From NCBI RefSeq assembly GCF_036088315.1, contig NZ_CP107996.1, positions 1,694,501 through 1,758,500 on the forward strand: a DNA stretch of 64,000 bases, given 5' to 3'. Position 1 is the stretch's first letter. Each line of letters begins with the position of its first letter. The DNA is from Streptomyces sp. NBC_00344 (lineage in GTDB: Bacteria; Actinomycetota; Actinomycetes; Streptomycetales; Streptomycetaceae). Position numbers and translations under genes: made by a program. Shown here one piece after another: positions 17,053 through 26,733 of the stretch. The notes beneath the pieces were generated by a model. That model was not told the origin of the DNA, did not search any database, and saw nothing but the letters and a program-made list of their open reading frames with translations.

Positions 17053-18147
17053 TCAGCTCCGGTCGAGCTGCGCCCACCACCAGGCCGCCGACGGTATCGG
17101 TGGCGCTTCGGTGCGCGGGTCGCTCGGCCGGTCGGTGAGCTCCACTCCCCATGCGGCCCCGGCCACCGGCAGCGGGTTGCGGTTGCGCGGACTCGCGTAG
17201 CGGGGCGCCGCGTCCATCCACAGCACACAGCCCACGATGTAGTGGCCGAGCGCCTCCAGATAGCGGCGCAGATCGTCACCGGCCCCCCGGGCGACCTGCT
17301 CACGCAAGCGCAGAAACAGGTTCATCGCACGGTCCCGCAGCCCGACCGCATCGGCGAGCGCGTCGGCCGGTGCGCAGCCCTTGGCATGCGCCAGCACGTT
17401 CACCAGGTTCTGTTCCAGCTGCTCCTGGTCGTCCTCCTTGGCGTAGGAGAACAGATCGTTGTCGCAGCTGACCACGTAGCCGGCGATATCGGTGAGTGCC
17501 TGTACCCGGTCGTCGTACAGCTCCTGCGGCGGCACCTGGATGCCCTGCGCCAGCAGGCTCCAGGCCAGGGAGAAGCGGGTGCCGTTGATCGAAGGGCGCA
17601 TCGAGACGTAGTCGTCGAGGCCCGGCATCACACCGCGCTCGGTGTTGCCCGCCTGCCAGGTGGCGCCGAACAGCCAGTCCCGCAGACCCTCACAGATCAG
17701 ATGGAACGCGAACGGTCCGGCCGCCGCGCGGGTGCGCCTGACCAGGTCGTCGTAGGCCGCCGACAGCGGGCCCGGGCCCAGCCCGCCTGCGCCCGGGGTC
17801 TCCAGACCGCGGGCGACCCGGGAGTTGAACTCCGCGACCGAAGCGGCCGTAGTCGCGGACGAACCGGTGTCGTGGACCACGTCGTCCAGAGCGAACGCCC
17901 AGTGGTTCCAGTGGATGAACAGCAGCAACAGTTCCTCGTCGCCCCCGGGGATGATCCGGCAGCTGAAGTCGGTGCTGCGGGTGGCCGCCCCCCACGCGCG
18001 CTCGACCTCGTCCGGATAGAGGCCGAAGGCGTCCACCCAGGCCAGTGCGCGCTGCTCCAGGCCGTCGGCCGCCGGGTGCACGGCGGGCTCGATGGGGCAG
18101 TAGAACGGCGGCAGTCGCCAGCCGATGGCCGGCGTGCGGGTGCCCAC
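17053..18147 (-). CDS. Class I terpene synthase
   Basis: Terpene cyclase of 364 residues. The metal-binding aspartate motif is LDDVVHD (first Asp at residue 88) and the second is an intact NSE triad, NDLFSYAKE at residues 230-238; the closing arginine-tyrosine pair appears as PRY near the C-terminus. The N-terminus FYCPIEPAVHP resembles bacterial cyclases including 2-methylisoborneol synthases, but the long Pro-rich leader typical of those is missing. The GTG start follows the TGA of the upstream methyltransferase with no gap, which implies coupled expression. The substrate is probably a C-methylated prenyl diphosphate made by that methyltransferase. Confidence 0.88.
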   Translation of the reverse strand: MGTRTPAIGWRLPPFYCPIEPAVHPAADGLEQRALAWVDAFGLYPDEVERAWGAATRSTDFSCRIIPGGDEELLLLFIHWNHWAFALDDVVHDTGSSATTAASVAEFNSRVARGLETPGAGGLGPGPLSAAYDDLVRRTRAAAGPFAFHLICEGLRDWLFGATWQAGNTERGVMPGLDDYVSMRPSINGTRFSLAWSLLAQGIQVPPQELYDDRVQALTDIAGYVVSCDNDLFSYAKEDDQEQLEQNLVNVLAHAKGCAPADALADAVGLRDRAMNLFLRLREQVARGAGDDLRRYLEALGHYIVGCVLWMDAAPRYASPRNRNPLPVAGAAWGVELTDRPSDPRTEAPPIPSAAWWWAQLDRS

Positions 18148-19059
18148 TCAGGCCCCCCGCAGCCGGAACAGCAGAATGCGTGTCTCGATGCTCCGGTCGC
18201 GCCAGACCCGGAAGAACTTGCCGTGGGTCAGCGCCGATTCAACGAGCCGTTCCCGGGGGACGGGAACCGAGTCGGCGCCTGCCGTCCGGTCGATCTCCAG
18301 CGTCGACCACGCCATGCTCTGCACCCAGAACTCGGTGACCTCGTCCGTGACGTCCTCGTCCTGTTCGAGATCGAAGCCGGCCGCGCGGGCCGCTGCGATG
18401 TACTCGGTGAGGGTACCGAGCCGGGTGTGGTAGTAACCGTCGATGAACTCGGTCCACTCCGGTCGGCGCAGGAAGTGTTCCTGGACTCCGAACCAGCCGC
18501 CCGGCTTCAGGGCCTTGGCCATCACCTGGAACAGCCGCTCGCGGTCCATGTAGCCGGAGCTCTCGAAGGCGACCGCCGCGTCGTAGCGCCGCGCGGAGGT
18601 GAGTTCGTGCACATCGCCGACGACGGGTGTGACGAGTCCGCCGACACCCGCCTGACGGGCCAGGTCGGCTATCAGCGGGGCGTGGTCGGCGGCGATGGTC
18701 AGTGCGGTGACCGATGCGCCGTGGTCCTGGGCCCAGAGGATCGAACCGCCGCCCAGTCCGCAGCCGACGTCGAGCAGTTCGTCCGGCCGGTCACCCGCGA
18801 CGTCCCACAACTGGGCGGCGCGCTTCACCATGGCCTCCTGCGACGCGACGAGGCGACGGCGGATCACATGCTGCGCGACCGTGGTGTTCGGAGGCTGGTG
18901 GGCGGGGTCGAAGAGCCCCACATGAAAGTGGATTCGCGGCCCGGGACCGTACTTGTGGACGATCGCCGCGGTCTTGGCGGAGTAGTAGAGCGGTACCTGC
19001 CCCACGTCGAAACCAGGTTCCTCAACGACAGTTGTGCGTACTGCTAGTCGGTTGTCCAC
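18148..19059 (-). CDS. SAM-dependent C-methyltransferase, probably acting on a prenyl diphosphate
   Basis: Class I methyltransferase of 303 residues with motif [13 protein letters not shown], an acidic post-motif region and the motif AFESSGYMD. The N-terminal [33 protein letters not shown] is like geranyl diphosphate C2-methyltransferases and related prenyl diphosphate methyltransferases. The GTG at 19059 is chosen because AAGGGGG lies 6 bases upstream; a TTG 10 codons earlier is possible. It abuts the terpene synthase gene. The inferred role is adding a methyl to GPP or FPP before cyclisation, giving a C11 or C16 terpenoid. Confidence 0.82.
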   Translation of the reverse strand: MDNRLAVRTTVVEEPGFDVGQVPLYYSAKTAAIVHKYGPGPRIHFHVGLFDPAHQPPNTTVAQHVIRRRLVASQEAMVKRAAQLWDVAGDRPDELLDVGCGLGGGSILWAQDHGASVTALTIAADHAPLIADLARQAGVGGLVTPVVGDVHELTSARRYDAAVAFESSGYMDRERLFQVMAKALKPGGWFGVQEHFLRRPEWTEFIDGYYHTRLGTLTEYIAAARAAGFDLEQDEDVTDEVTEFWVQSMAWSTLEIDRTAGADSVPVPRERLVESALTHGKFFRVWRDRSIETRILLFRLRGA

Positions 19060-19623
19060 GGCAGGCCCCCTTGCAGGGATATTCCCCAATGGGTCTCAAG
19101 AACTTGTCTAGGAGAACACAGCCAGTCACAAATCGCGTCACGTTGACCAGTTAACAACCAAATCTGTCTCATTACGGCGACCTTCGATCCGCTTAACGAT
19201 CTGCGTCACTGATGCGGTATGGGGCGTTCAGTTCCTGGTGAGCAACTCGGCCGGGGTGCCGAAGAGGATCCCGTGTCCTCATCCGGCTGCTGGTACCGCA
19301 TGGTGCCGAGGGTGTTGCCGCCCTGGTGAGAGGCCGTTTTCCGGGAGGCCGCCACGATCCCCGATGGTGACCGCGGCGGCCTCCCTCCCGATACCGGCGG
19401 GCGCTCCGACGTCCGTGAGTCTGCTGACCGGACGCCGCGGCCGACCGGTTCGCGGCAGACGGCATGGAACGACATCTCGCCATGATCGGGAACGATCCGA
19501 TCCAGACCCCCGGGCCACCGGGACGGACGACCGGCGTGAGCCGTCCGAGCTGCGGCTATGCGCCGCCGCACCAGGAGGCACACGACCCAACCGGCGTGAC
19601 TTCGCGCCACAGGAACGAGGGGC
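19060..19623. other. Gene-free stretch upstream of the terpene operon
   Basis: About 560 bases with no convincing gene on either strand. The part nearest the methyltransferase (19100-19210) is AT-richer than its surroundings and probably holds its promoter. The rest is the 3' side of thiQ; open frames here lack family sequence and usable starts. Confidence 0.6.
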
Positions 19624-20646
19624 TCACTCAGGGGGCAGCAGGACCACTTCTCCGGCGTCGAAGGCCACTCCGACCGTCTCGCCCTCATCGGGTGAGACGC
19701 GCAGCGGGCACTCCGCCTCCAGCTGGGGACCCTGTTCGGGCATGAGGAGTACGGCGACGTGATGGCCCCGGAAGGTCCGCGCCTCCACCGTGCAGCGCAG
19801 CCCCTCGTCGGGCGGCACCAGCCGGACGCCGCCGGGACGCACGAGCAACCGGGCCTCGCCCTGCGGTGAGTCCTCGGGGACCGGGATCTTTCCCCAGGCC
19901 GTGTCGGCCGCCTCGCCGGCGACCGTCGCGGCCACCACGTTGTCGAAGCCGAGAAAACGCGCGACGAACTCCGTAGCGGGGCGTTGCCAGACCTCCAGCG
20001 GCGTGCCCACCTGGGCAATGCGGCCGTCCTGCATGACCACGACCCGGTCGGCGAGCGCGAACGCCTCACCCTGGTCATGGGTGACGGCGAGCACCGTTGT
20101 TCCCAACCGGCCGAAGAGCTGCCGCAGTTCGACGACCAGACGCTCCCGCAGGCTGCGGTCGAGCTGACCGAGCGGCTCGTCGAGCATCAGCAGTCTGGGG
20201 CGCGGGGCGAGCGCGCGGGCGAGCGCGACACGCTGCTGCTCCCCGCCGGACAGCGCCCCCACCGCGCGCCGCTGCGCGCCGGGCAGGCCGACGAGCTCCA
20301 GCAACTCCTCTACGCGGGGGGCGTGTTCATGCCGCGGTACGGAATGCATCCGCAGCCCGAAAGCCACGTTGGCGCCGACGTCACGCTGCGGAAAGAGCTG
20401 GTGGTCCTGGAACATGAGGCCGACGCCACGGCGGTGCACCGGTACCCCGTGCTGGTCGGCGCCTTCCAGCAGCACCCGTCCCGCGGAGGCCGGCTGCAGA
20501 CCGGCCACCACCCGCAACAGAGTGGACTTACCGCTCCCGCTCGGCCCCAGAAGACAGACGGTCTCGTGCTCCGCGACGGCCAGATCCACCGAGTCCAGTG
20601 CGACCCGGTCGCCGAAGCGGACCGTCACACCGTCCAGTTGCAGCAT
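19624..20646 (-). CDS. thiQ: Thiamine ABC transporter ATP-binding protein
   Basis: ATPase of 340 residues for the thiamine importer. Walker A is GPSGSGKST, the signature ALSGGEQQRVALARAL and Walker B LLMLDEPLGQLD, with THDQGEA at the switch. The C-terminal third is a TOBE-like domain (LLVRPGGVRLV), making it longer than enteric ThiQ and nearer the iron/sulfate-type ATPases. The ATG at 20646 overlaps the permease stop as TGATG. The thiamine assignment rests on the TPP riboswitch ahead of the operon. Confidence 0.88.
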   Translation of the reverse strand: MLQLDGVTVRFGDRVALDSVDLAVAEHETVCLLGPSGSGKSTLLRVVAGLQPASAGRVLLEGADQHGVPVHRRGVGLMFQDHQLFPQRDVGANVAFGLRMHSVPRHEHAPRVEELLELVGLPGAQRRAVGALSGGEQQRVALARALAPRPRLLMLDEPLGQLDRSLRERLVVELRQLFGRLGTTVLAVTHDQGEAFALADRVVVMQDGRIAQVGTPLEVWQRPATEFVARFLGFDNVVAATVAGEAADTAWGKIPVPEDSPQGEARLLVRPGGVRLVPPDEGLRCTVEARTFRGHHVAVLLMPEQGPQLEAECPLRVSPDEGETVGVAFDAGEVVLLPPE

Positions 20647-22331
20647 CAGAACTCCCCCGAGCGATCGGTGCGGACACGTTCGAGAACCAGCAGCGACACC
20701 GCGCACACCAGCATCAGAATCGTGGACAGGGCCATCGCCTGCCCGTAGTTGAGCTCGCCGGCCCGCCCGAGCAGCCGCGCCACTGCCACCGGGAGCGTCG
20801 GGTTGTCCGGCCTGGCGATGAAGACCGTCGCGCCGAACTCGCCCAGCGACACGGCAAAGGCGAAACCGGCTGCCACCAGCAGCGCACGTCGCACCATCGG
20901 CAGATCCACCTCGCGCCACGCCCGTAGCGGGGAGGCACCGAGAACCGCGGCGGCCTCACGCAGCCGTTCGTCCACGGCCCGCAGCACGGGCAGCATGGTC
21001 CGTACGACGAACGGAACACCGACCAGCGCCTGGGCCAGCGGCACCAGAATCCAGGACGACCGCAGATCGAGCGGCGGCTTGTCCAGGGTGATCAGAAAGC
21101 CGAAGCCGACGGTGACCGCGGAGACTCCGAGCGGAAGCATCAGCAGCGCGTCGAACCCGCGCACCAGCCGGCCCGCGCGCCGGGTGAGCGCGGTAGCCGC
21201 GAGCCCTCCGACGAGCAACGCGATCACGGTCGCTGCCAGGGCGTACCGCACGGAGTTCCAGATCGTCTCGACCGGTGGGACGAGGAACGTTCCACCACCG
21301 GCACCCTGTGACTGCAGCGCACGGTAGAAGGCGAAGCCGTACCCGCCGGGGGCATCCAGCGACCGGTCGACCAGCACGCCAAGTGGCAGCAGGATCAGTA
21401 CCAGCACCACCGCGAGCACCCCGCACAGAAGTACCCACTGGCCCGCGCCGCGCGGCCGGCGGGCAGTGCGCGCGGGGTCCACCAACGCCAGAGCGGTCTC
21501 TCTGCGCCGTACGGTCCATGCGTGCAGAGCGAGGATGGCACCGACCGCCACGAACTGCACCAGTGTCAGGACTGCGGCCGTCGGGAGATCGAGCAGTTCC
21601 GCCGTCTCGCGATAGATCTCCACCTCCAGGGTGGAGAAGGCCGGCCCGCCGAGGATCTGCACGACCCCGAACGAGGTGAAGGTGAAGAGAAAGACCATGA
21701 GCGCGGCCGCGGCCACGGCGGGCGCCAGCGCAGGCAGGGTCACCTTCCGCCAGGCATCGAACCTGGAGGAACCGAGAACCCGTGCGGCCTCCTCCTGACG
21801 GGGGTCGAGCTGCGACCAGAGCCCGCCCACGGTTCTGACGACCACCGCGTAGTTGAAGAAGACATGCGCCAGCAGAATGGCCCACACCGTGGTGTCCAGG
21901 CGGACACCCCACAGCTGGTCGAGCAGCCCGCCCCGCCCCAGAAGGGCGAGGAACGCGGTGCCGACGACCACGGTGGGCAGCACGAAGGGAACCGTGACCA
22001 CCGCACGCAGCAGCTGCTTGCCCGGGAAGTCCAGGCGGGCGAAGACATAGGCTCCTGGCAACGCGATCAGCAGGGTGAGCACGGTCGAGGCGACCGCCTG
22101 CCAACTGGTGAACCAGAGCACATGCAGGATGTCCGGCCTGCCGAGCACCTCGCCGATCCGGCCGAACTGCCAGACCCCGCCCGCCTTGAGCCCGCGGCCG
22201 ACGATCGCGACGACCGGGTAGGCGAAGAAGACCGCGAAGAACGCGACCGGCACAGCCATCAGGCCGAGCCGCACCGCGTTCCCGCGGACCGCCGCTGCTA
22301 CAGGACGATGGAGGACCACGACTTGACCCAC
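20646..22331 (-). CDS. thiP: Thiamine ABC transporter permease (two-domain)
   Basis: Permease of 561 residues with two tandem BPD-type transmembrane domains, about twelve helices. Each half has an EAA-like loop: EEAARVLGSSRFDAWRKVTLPALAP in the first and EAAAVLGASPLRAWREVDLPMV in the second, the fused arrangement of ThiP and iron(III) permeases. It overlaps the binding-protein gene by 34 bases and the ATPase gene by 1. Control by the upstream TPP riboswitch supports thiamine (or a thiamine phosphate/precursor) as substrate. Confidence 0.9.
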   Translation of the reverse strand: MGQVVVLHRPVAAAVRGNAVRLGLMAVPVAFFAVFFAYPVVAIVGRGLKAGGVWQFGRIGEVLGRPDILHVLWFTSWQAVASTVLTLLIALPGAYVFARLDFPGKQLLRAVVTVPFVLPTVVVGTAFLALLGRGGLLDQLWGVRLDTTVWAILLAHVFFNYAVVVRTVGGLWSQLDPRQEEAARVLGSSRFDAWRKVTLPALAPAVAAAALMVFLFTFTSFGVVQILGGPAFSTLEVEIYRETAELLDLPTAAVLTLVQFVAVGAILALHAWTVRRRETALALVDPARTARRPRGAGQWVLLCGVLAVVLVLILLPLGVLVDRSLDAPGGYGFAFYRALQSQGAGGGTFLVPPVETIWNSVRYALAATVIALLVGGLAATALTRRAGRLVRGFDALLMLPLGVSAVTVGFGFLITLDKPPLDLRSSWILVPLAQALVGVPFVVRTMLPVLRAVDERLREAAAVLGASPLRAWREVDLPMVRRALLVAAGFAFAVSLGEFGATVFIARPDNPTLPVAVARLLGRAGELNYGQAMALSTILMLVCAVSLLVLERVRTDRSGEF

Positions 22332-23383
22332 TGATCACGGTTCTTGGCGATCGTGCCGGGGGCGACCGTCTCAGGCGCGGGGACCTCGGCGCCGAACTTC
22401 GTGAACACCGCCGGCATCTTCGCGCCCTTGGTCACCGGGTCCACGAACATGTTGAGGGGCATGTCCTCCTGGAACTTCCTGCTGATCAGGAAGTCCAGCA
22501 GCGCCTTTCCGCCGGCCTGGTTCTTCGCACCGTCCAGCAGTCCGGCGAACTCGATCTGCCGGAAGCAGGTGGAGGTCACGACACCGGTCGGGGCGGTCTT
22601 CGGCTTCGGCTTGGCGTAGAGCACCTCGGCGGGCGGGCTCGACGCGTACGAGACGACCAGCGGGCGATCACCCTTGGCCTTCCGGCCGCCCGCCGATCCC
22701 GAGAACTCCTGGTTGTATGCCTGCTCCCAGCCGTCGACGACCTTCACACCGTTGGCCTTGAGCTTCTTCCAGTAGCCCTGCCAGCCGGCGTTCCCGTACT
22801 TGGCCACCGTGCCGAGCATGAAGCCCAGACCGGGTGACGAGGTCGCCACGTTCTCGGTGACCAGGAGGTTCTTGTACTCGGGCTTGATCAGGTCGTCGAA
22901 GCTGCGCGGCACGGCGAGTTTGCGGTCCGCGAAGTACTTCTTGTCGTAGTTGACGCAGAGGTCACCGGTGTCGATGGGAGTGACCCGGTGCTTCCCGGCG
23001 TCGAGTTGTACGTTCGCCGGGACGTCCTCCAGGCCCTTCGCCCGGTACGGCGTGAAGAGGCCGTGATCGAGCGCCCTCGAGAGCAGCGTGTTGTCCACGC
23101 CGAAGAAGACGTCGCCGCGCGGGGAACCCTTGGAGAGGATCTCCTGGTTGAGGGCAGCACCCGCATCCCCGCTCTTGAGGACATGGACCGTGTAGCCGGT
23201 CTCTTTGGTGAACGCCTTCAGCACCGCCGGGGACGCGGCGAAGGAGTCATGACTGACCAGCGTCACGGTCTTCGACTTCCCGGCGGACGAGCCCGAGCTG
23301 TCGGAGCTCCCGCAGGCGGCGAGCGCCGGGACGGCCAGCGCGGCGGCCAGCACGGTGACCGTCAGCTTCTTGGTGGTGCTCAC
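22298..23383 (-). CDS. thiB: Thiamine ABC transporter substrate-binding lipoprotein
   Basis: Binding protein of 361 residues. The GTG at 23383 has a perfect AGGAGG six bases upstream and gives a lipoprotein signal (KKLTVTVLAAALAVPALAAC, lipobox LAAC). The mature part reads VTLVSHDSFAASPAVLKAFTKETGYTV and FGVDNTLLSRALDHGLF, typical of the TbpA/ThiB family. It is the first gene of the operon, directly behind the TPP riboswitch. The family fit and riboswitch together make thiamine uptake the best call. Confidence 0.9.
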   Translation of the reverse strand: MSTTKKLTVTVLAAALAVPALAACGSSDSSGSSAGKSKTVTLVSHDSFAASPAVLKAFTKETGYTVHVLKSGDAGAALNQEILSKGSPRGDVFFGVDNTLLSRALDHGLFTPYRAKGLEDVPANVQLDAGKHRVTPIDTGDLCVNYDKKYFADRKLAVPRSFDDLIKPEYKNLLVTENVATSSPGLGFMLGTVAKYGNAGWQGYWKKLKANGVKVVDGWEQAYNQEFSGSAGGRKAKGDRPLVVSYASSPPAEVLYAKPKPKTAPTGVVTSTCFRQIEFAGLLDGAKNQAGGKALLDFLISRKFQEDMPLNMFVDPVTKGAKMPAVFTKFGAEVPAPETVAPGTIAKNRDQWVKSWSSIVL

Positions 23384-23467
23384 TGAATTCCTCCTGGGAT
23401 GGACATCCAGGAAGAGACGCGGCCCTGCCCGCGCGGGACGGGCAGGGCGCAACAGCTCGAGTAGTGA

Positions 23468-23556
23468 CCGAACTTCCTACCCGGAATGACCCGGGCAAGG
23501 TTCAGAGGGTCTGCGGCGTGGCCGCACTCTCAGCGCTGTGGCGCTCCCCTGTCGGA
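23468..23556 (-). promoter_or_regulatory. TPP riboswitch (THI element)
   Basis: On the minus strand the leader of thiB contains the conserved thi-box parts in order: a GGGGAGCGCC 5' helix strand, CTGAGA in the sensor bulge, GACCCTCTGAACCT, a CCCGGGTCATTCCGGGTAGGAAG helix arm and the closing GTTCGGTC. The order and spacing match the TPP aptamer. It ends about 85 bases before the thiB start, leaving room for a GC-rich expression platform: CCCTGCCCG and CGGGCAGGG pair at about 23425-23448. High TPP should turn the transporter operon down. Confidence 0.93.
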
Positions 23557-23589
23557 ATATGAAAATGTACGGCCCACGTTACACGTGGT

Positions 23590-24696
23590 CTACCTCTCCG
23601 AGGCTGCCAGCTGTCCGCACGCTCCGTCGATCTCCTGGCCACGGGTGTCGCGAACGGTCACAGGCACTCCATGAGCGGCGATCGCGGCGACGAAGGCCTT
23701 CTCGTCCTCCGGCCGGGAAGCGGTCCACTTCGAGCCGGGTGTCGGGTTCAGCGGGATCAGATTGACGTGGACCGGCTTGCCTCGGAGGAGACGGCCCAGC
23801 CGGTCGCCCCGCCACGCCTGGTCGTTGATGTCACGGATGAGTGCGTACTCGATGGAGATCCGTCGGCCGGACTTCGCCGCGTACTCCCAGGCGGCGTCCA
23901 GCACCTCCCGGACCTTCCAGCGCGTGTTCACCGGGACCAGCGTGTCCCGCAGCTCGTCGTCGGGCGCATGCAACGAGACCGCGAGGCGGCATTTGAATCC
24001 CTCGTCCGCGAAGCGGAGCATCGCGGGGACGAGTCCGACGGTCGAGACGGTGATCCCACGCTGCGACAGGCCGAGACCATCGGGCTCCGGGTCCGTCAGC
24101 CGGCGGATGGATCCGACGACCCGCTTGTAGTTGGCCAGCGGCTCGCCCATCCCCATGAAGACGATGTTGGAGAGCCGGGCCGGCCCGCCGGGGACCTCGC
24201 CGTCGCGCAGTGCACGCATACCGTCGACGATCTGGTGCACGATCTCGGCCGTCGACAGGTTGCGGTCGAGACCCGCCTGTCCCGTGGCACAGAAGGGGCA
24301 GTTCATGCCGCAGCCGGCCTGCGAGGAGATGCACATGGTCACCCGGTCCGGATAGCGCATCAGCACCGACTCGACCAGGGTGCCGTCGTGCAGCTTCCAG
24401 AGCGTCTTGCGGGTGGTGTCGTCGTCACAGCTGATGTGGCGCACCACACTCATGAGGTCCGGAAGCAGGGCCTCCCGCAGCTTCTCCCGCGAGGCGGCTG
24501 GGATATCCGTCCACTCGGCCGGGTCGTGGGCATAGCGGGCGAAGTAGTGCTGCGACAGCTGCTTGGCGCGAAACGGCTTCTCGCCGGTCTCGGCCACGGC
24601 GTCCTTGCGCTCGGCGGGCGTGAGGTCGGCGAGGTGAAGCGGCGGCTTCTTGGCTCCGCGGGGCGCGACGAAAGTGAGTTCTCCGGGCTTAGGCAT
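23590..24696 (-). CDS. rlmN: 23S rRNA (adenine2503-C2)/tRNA methyltransferase
   Basis: Radical SAM enzyme of 368 residues methylating C2 of A2503 in 23S rRNA (and A37 in some tRNAs). The iron-sulfur motif is [11 protein letters not shown]; the glycine-rich SAM region [11 protein letters not shown] is present. The methyl-carrying cysteine pair of the family appears in the C-terminal region [18 protein letters not shown]. Length is normal. It stands alone between the thiamine operon and two small plus-strand genes. Confidence 0.95.
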   Translation of the reverse strand: MPKPGELTFVAPRGAKKPPLHLADLTPAERKDAVAETGEKPFRAKQLSQHYFARYAHDPAEWTDIPAASREKLREALLPDLMSVVRHISCDDDTTRKTLWKLHDGTLVESVLMRYPDRVTMCISSQAGCGMNCPFCATGQAGLDRNLSTAEIVHQIVDGMRALRDGEVPGGPARLSNIVFMGMGEPLANYKRVVGSIRRLTDPEPDGLGLSQRGITVSTVGLVPAMLRFADEGFKCRLAVSLHAPDDELRDTLVPVNTRWKVREVLDAAWEYAAKSGRRISIEYALIRDINDQAWRGDRLGRLLRGKPVHVNLIPLNPTPGSKWTASRPEDEKAFVAAIAAHGVPVTVRDTRGQEIDGACGQLAASER

Positions 24697-24915
24697 GGTT
24701 CATCCAGTGTTACAGACACGCCGTGGTCGTAGAGACCTCCGCCGGCTCAGAAAGGGCGAGAGACCCTCCGCCCCGGTCGTCGTTGGTCGTCATTAGTCGA
24801 CGTCGGCGCCCCTTTGACGGCCCGGAGACGGCCCGGCACAGCGTTGAGACCGTGACCGATAGCACGATGGGCAGAAGGTACGCACGGCTGCCCGCGGCGG
24901 CCTAGAATCGAATAC

Positions 24916-25257
24916 GTGTCCGAAAACTTCTCTCGCCTGGATCGCCTGCGCATCGTGCGCGAGTGGCAGGCGTATCAGCTCGGCCGCACCGATCGGACGA
25001 TCGCCGAGCTGGAAGATCGCGAGGCGGCAGCCGCCCGGGCTGCGCGCACGCTGCCGCCGCCGGCGCCCGAGTGGAAGCTCTCCATGCTGCGCACGGGTAG
25101 CGGGTCCCACGCCGACGCCGTCCACACAGGCGACTGCGGCATGGGCGGAGAGAGGACGCAGTCGATGACCCGTGAGCAGGCACTGCGCGCGCTCACGGAG
25201 GGTGGCATCACGGCTTGCCCGTTCTGCCGACCCGACAGAGAGCTGGGAGTGCTGTGA
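24916..25257 (+). CDS. DUF6233-like small protein
   Basis: Protein of 113 residues (GTG start). It opens with a charged helix (RLDRLRIVREWQAYQLGRTDRTIAELEDRE), then a Pro-rich linker, and ends with CPFCRPDRELGVL, a possible half zinc site together with CGMGG. This type is common and uncharacterised in Streptomyces. It overlaps the next small gene by 4 bases (GTGA), so the two are likely one unit. Confidence 0.7.
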   Translation: MSENFSRLDRLRIVREWQAYQLGRTDRTIAELEDREAAAARAARTLPPPAPEWKLSMLRTGSGSHADAVHTGDCGMGGERTQSMTREQALRALTEGGITACPFCRPDRELGVL

Positions 25258-25499
25258 GTCGAGAAGCGCCAGAACCTGAGGGCCTGAGCGGCGCACCGAT
25301 AGTCGCCCACCGAGCCTCCGGGACGAACGGCCGGCGAGTGACGATCCACGCTCAGACCGTGGGACTCGCTCGCAGCGACGCCGACATGGTCGAGTTCCTG
25401 CGCAGAGCCGGGCTGCCGGACGCCAGTGACATGCTGGACGATCCCCGATGGGTGGAGTGGCAGGGCGGCCGGCCCCACGAGTACAGCGGAACCTGGTGA
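25254..25499 (+). CDS. Small conserved hypothetical protein
   Basis: Protein of 81 residues starting with a GTG that overlaps the previous stop; GGGAG lies just upstream. It contains VTIHAQTVGLARSDADMVEFLRRAGL and ends WVEWQGGRPHEYSGTW. No function is recognised. Coupling to the preceding small gene suggests a joint role. Confidence 0.65.
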   Translation: MSREAPEPEGLSGAPIVAHRASGTNGRRVTIHAQTVGLARSDADMVEFLRRAGLPDASDMLDDPRWVEWQGGRPHEYSGTW

Positions 25500-25584
25500 A
25501 GGGAAGACACCACGCCAGCAGTACGTGCAGGTCAGGGACCACTGCCATGCAATGCCGCATCGCCGCCGGTTCCCGCAGACAGTT

Positions 25585-25625
25585 GAGGGAGGGCCCGCCA
25601 TCCTGCGGACAGCGGGCCCTCCCTC
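25585..25625. terminator. Bidirectional intrinsic terminator
   Basis: A perfect 14-bp stem (GAGGGAGGGCCCGC at 25585-25598 with its complement at 25612-25625) and a 13-base loop lies between the convergent small genes and cdsA, in position to end both transcripts. Confidence 0.85.
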
Positions 25626-25647
25626 GATAACAGCAGGTCAGGGCCGG

Positions 25648-26733
25648 TCAGGACCCGACGAACAGCACCAGCAGCAGCCAGACGACCGGAGCGGTGGGCA
25701 GCAGGGAGTCCAGCCGGTCCATGATTCCGCCGTGGCCGGGCAGCAGGGTCCCCATGTCCTTGATCCCGAGATCCCTCTTGATCATGGACTCGCCCAGGTC
25801 GCCGAGCGTGGCGCTGGCCGCGACGGCGAATCCGAGCAGCAGACCCTGCCACCACTGGCCGTCGTCGATCAGGAACTGCATGCAGAGCGCCCCCGCCACC
25901 ATCGCGAAGGAAACCGCTCCGAACAGCCCCTCACGGGTCTTGCCGGGGCTGATGCGCGGGGCGAGTTTGTGCTTGCCGAAACGCCAGCCGACCGCGTACG
26001 CGCCGGTGTCGCTGACCACGGTCAGCAACAGGAAGGTGAGCACCCGCCACGGCCCGTCGTCCGCTGCGAGCAGCAGGGCGACGAAGGTCGCGAGGAACGG
26101 CACGTAGAACGCGGCGAAGACACCCGCCGTGACGTCCTTGAGGTATCCCTCGGGCGGCTCGGTCATCCGCCAGACCAGCACAGCGAGCGCGGTGAGCGCC
26201 ATGGCGATCCAGGCGCCCTCGGCGCCGCGCGAGTACCCGGCGACAACCATCGCGGCACCGCCCACCGCCAGCGGTACCAGCGGGGCCTTGATGCCCTTGC
26301 GTTCCTCGAGCCGGGAGGTCAGCTCCCAGAGTCCCACCACGACGGCGACCACGACCACGCCGACGAATGCCGGCTTCCAGAAGAAGAGCGAGGCCGCGAC
26401 CACCGCGCCGAGTCCGACGCCGACCCCTATCGCGGCCCGCAGGTCACGGCCGGCCTTCTTCTTCTCCGGGGGCGGCGGCGGGGCGGACATGGGCTCCTGC
26501 GGCATCTCGGGACGGAACAGGGGACCACTCGGCCGAGCGGCCCCCCGATCGTCACGGTCGCGGTCTTCGGCGTCGTCTCTGCCTGCGTCGGGCACGATGG
26601 GCATGGGCCGAGTCTGCTCGGCTTCACGCTCGCCGTACGCGGGACCCGCCGGGACAGGCCCCTGGTCGGGGGCCGGTCGCCATTCCCCCACATAGTCGGC
26701 GCTCTGCGGGGCACCCCAGGAAGAGTCGTTCAT
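25648..26733 (-). CDS. cdsA: Phosphatidate cytidylyltransferase
   Basis: CDP-diacylglycerol synthase of 361 residues: makes CDP-DAG from phosphatidate and CTP for phospholipid synthesis. The first 90 or so residues are an acidic/Pro-rich cytoplasmic extension (QTRPMPIVPDAGRDD), after which about eight membrane helices follow. The family signature is the run beginning SMIKRDLGIKDMG and ending HGGIMDRLDS near the C-terminus. Its ATG overlaps the frr stop (TGATG), placing it in the pyrH-frr-cdsA unit. Confidence 0.95.
   Translation of the reverse strand: MNDSSWGAPQSADYVGEWRPAPDQGPVPAGPAYGEREAEQTRPMPIVPDAGRDDAEDRDRDDRGAARPSGPLFRPEMPQEPMSAPPPPPEKKKAGRDLRAAIGVGVGLGAVVAASLFFWKPAFVGVVVVAVVVGLWELTSRLEERKGIKAPLVPLAVGGAAMVVAGYSRGAEGAWIAMALTALAVLVWRMTEPPEGYLKDVTAGVFAAFYVPFLATFVALLLAADDGPWRVLTFLLLTVVSDTGAYAVGWRFGKHKLAPRISPGKTREGLFGAVSFAMVAGALCMQFLIDDGQWWQGLLLGFAVAASATLGDLGESMIKRDLGIKDMGTLLPGHGGIMDRLDSLLPTAPVVWLLLVLFVGS

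Noticed and set aside
19193..20078. Minus-strand frame near the end of thiQ and the region after it
   Set aside because: Arg/Pro-rich shadow of thiQ in another phase; the real ATPase frame carries all ABC motifs.
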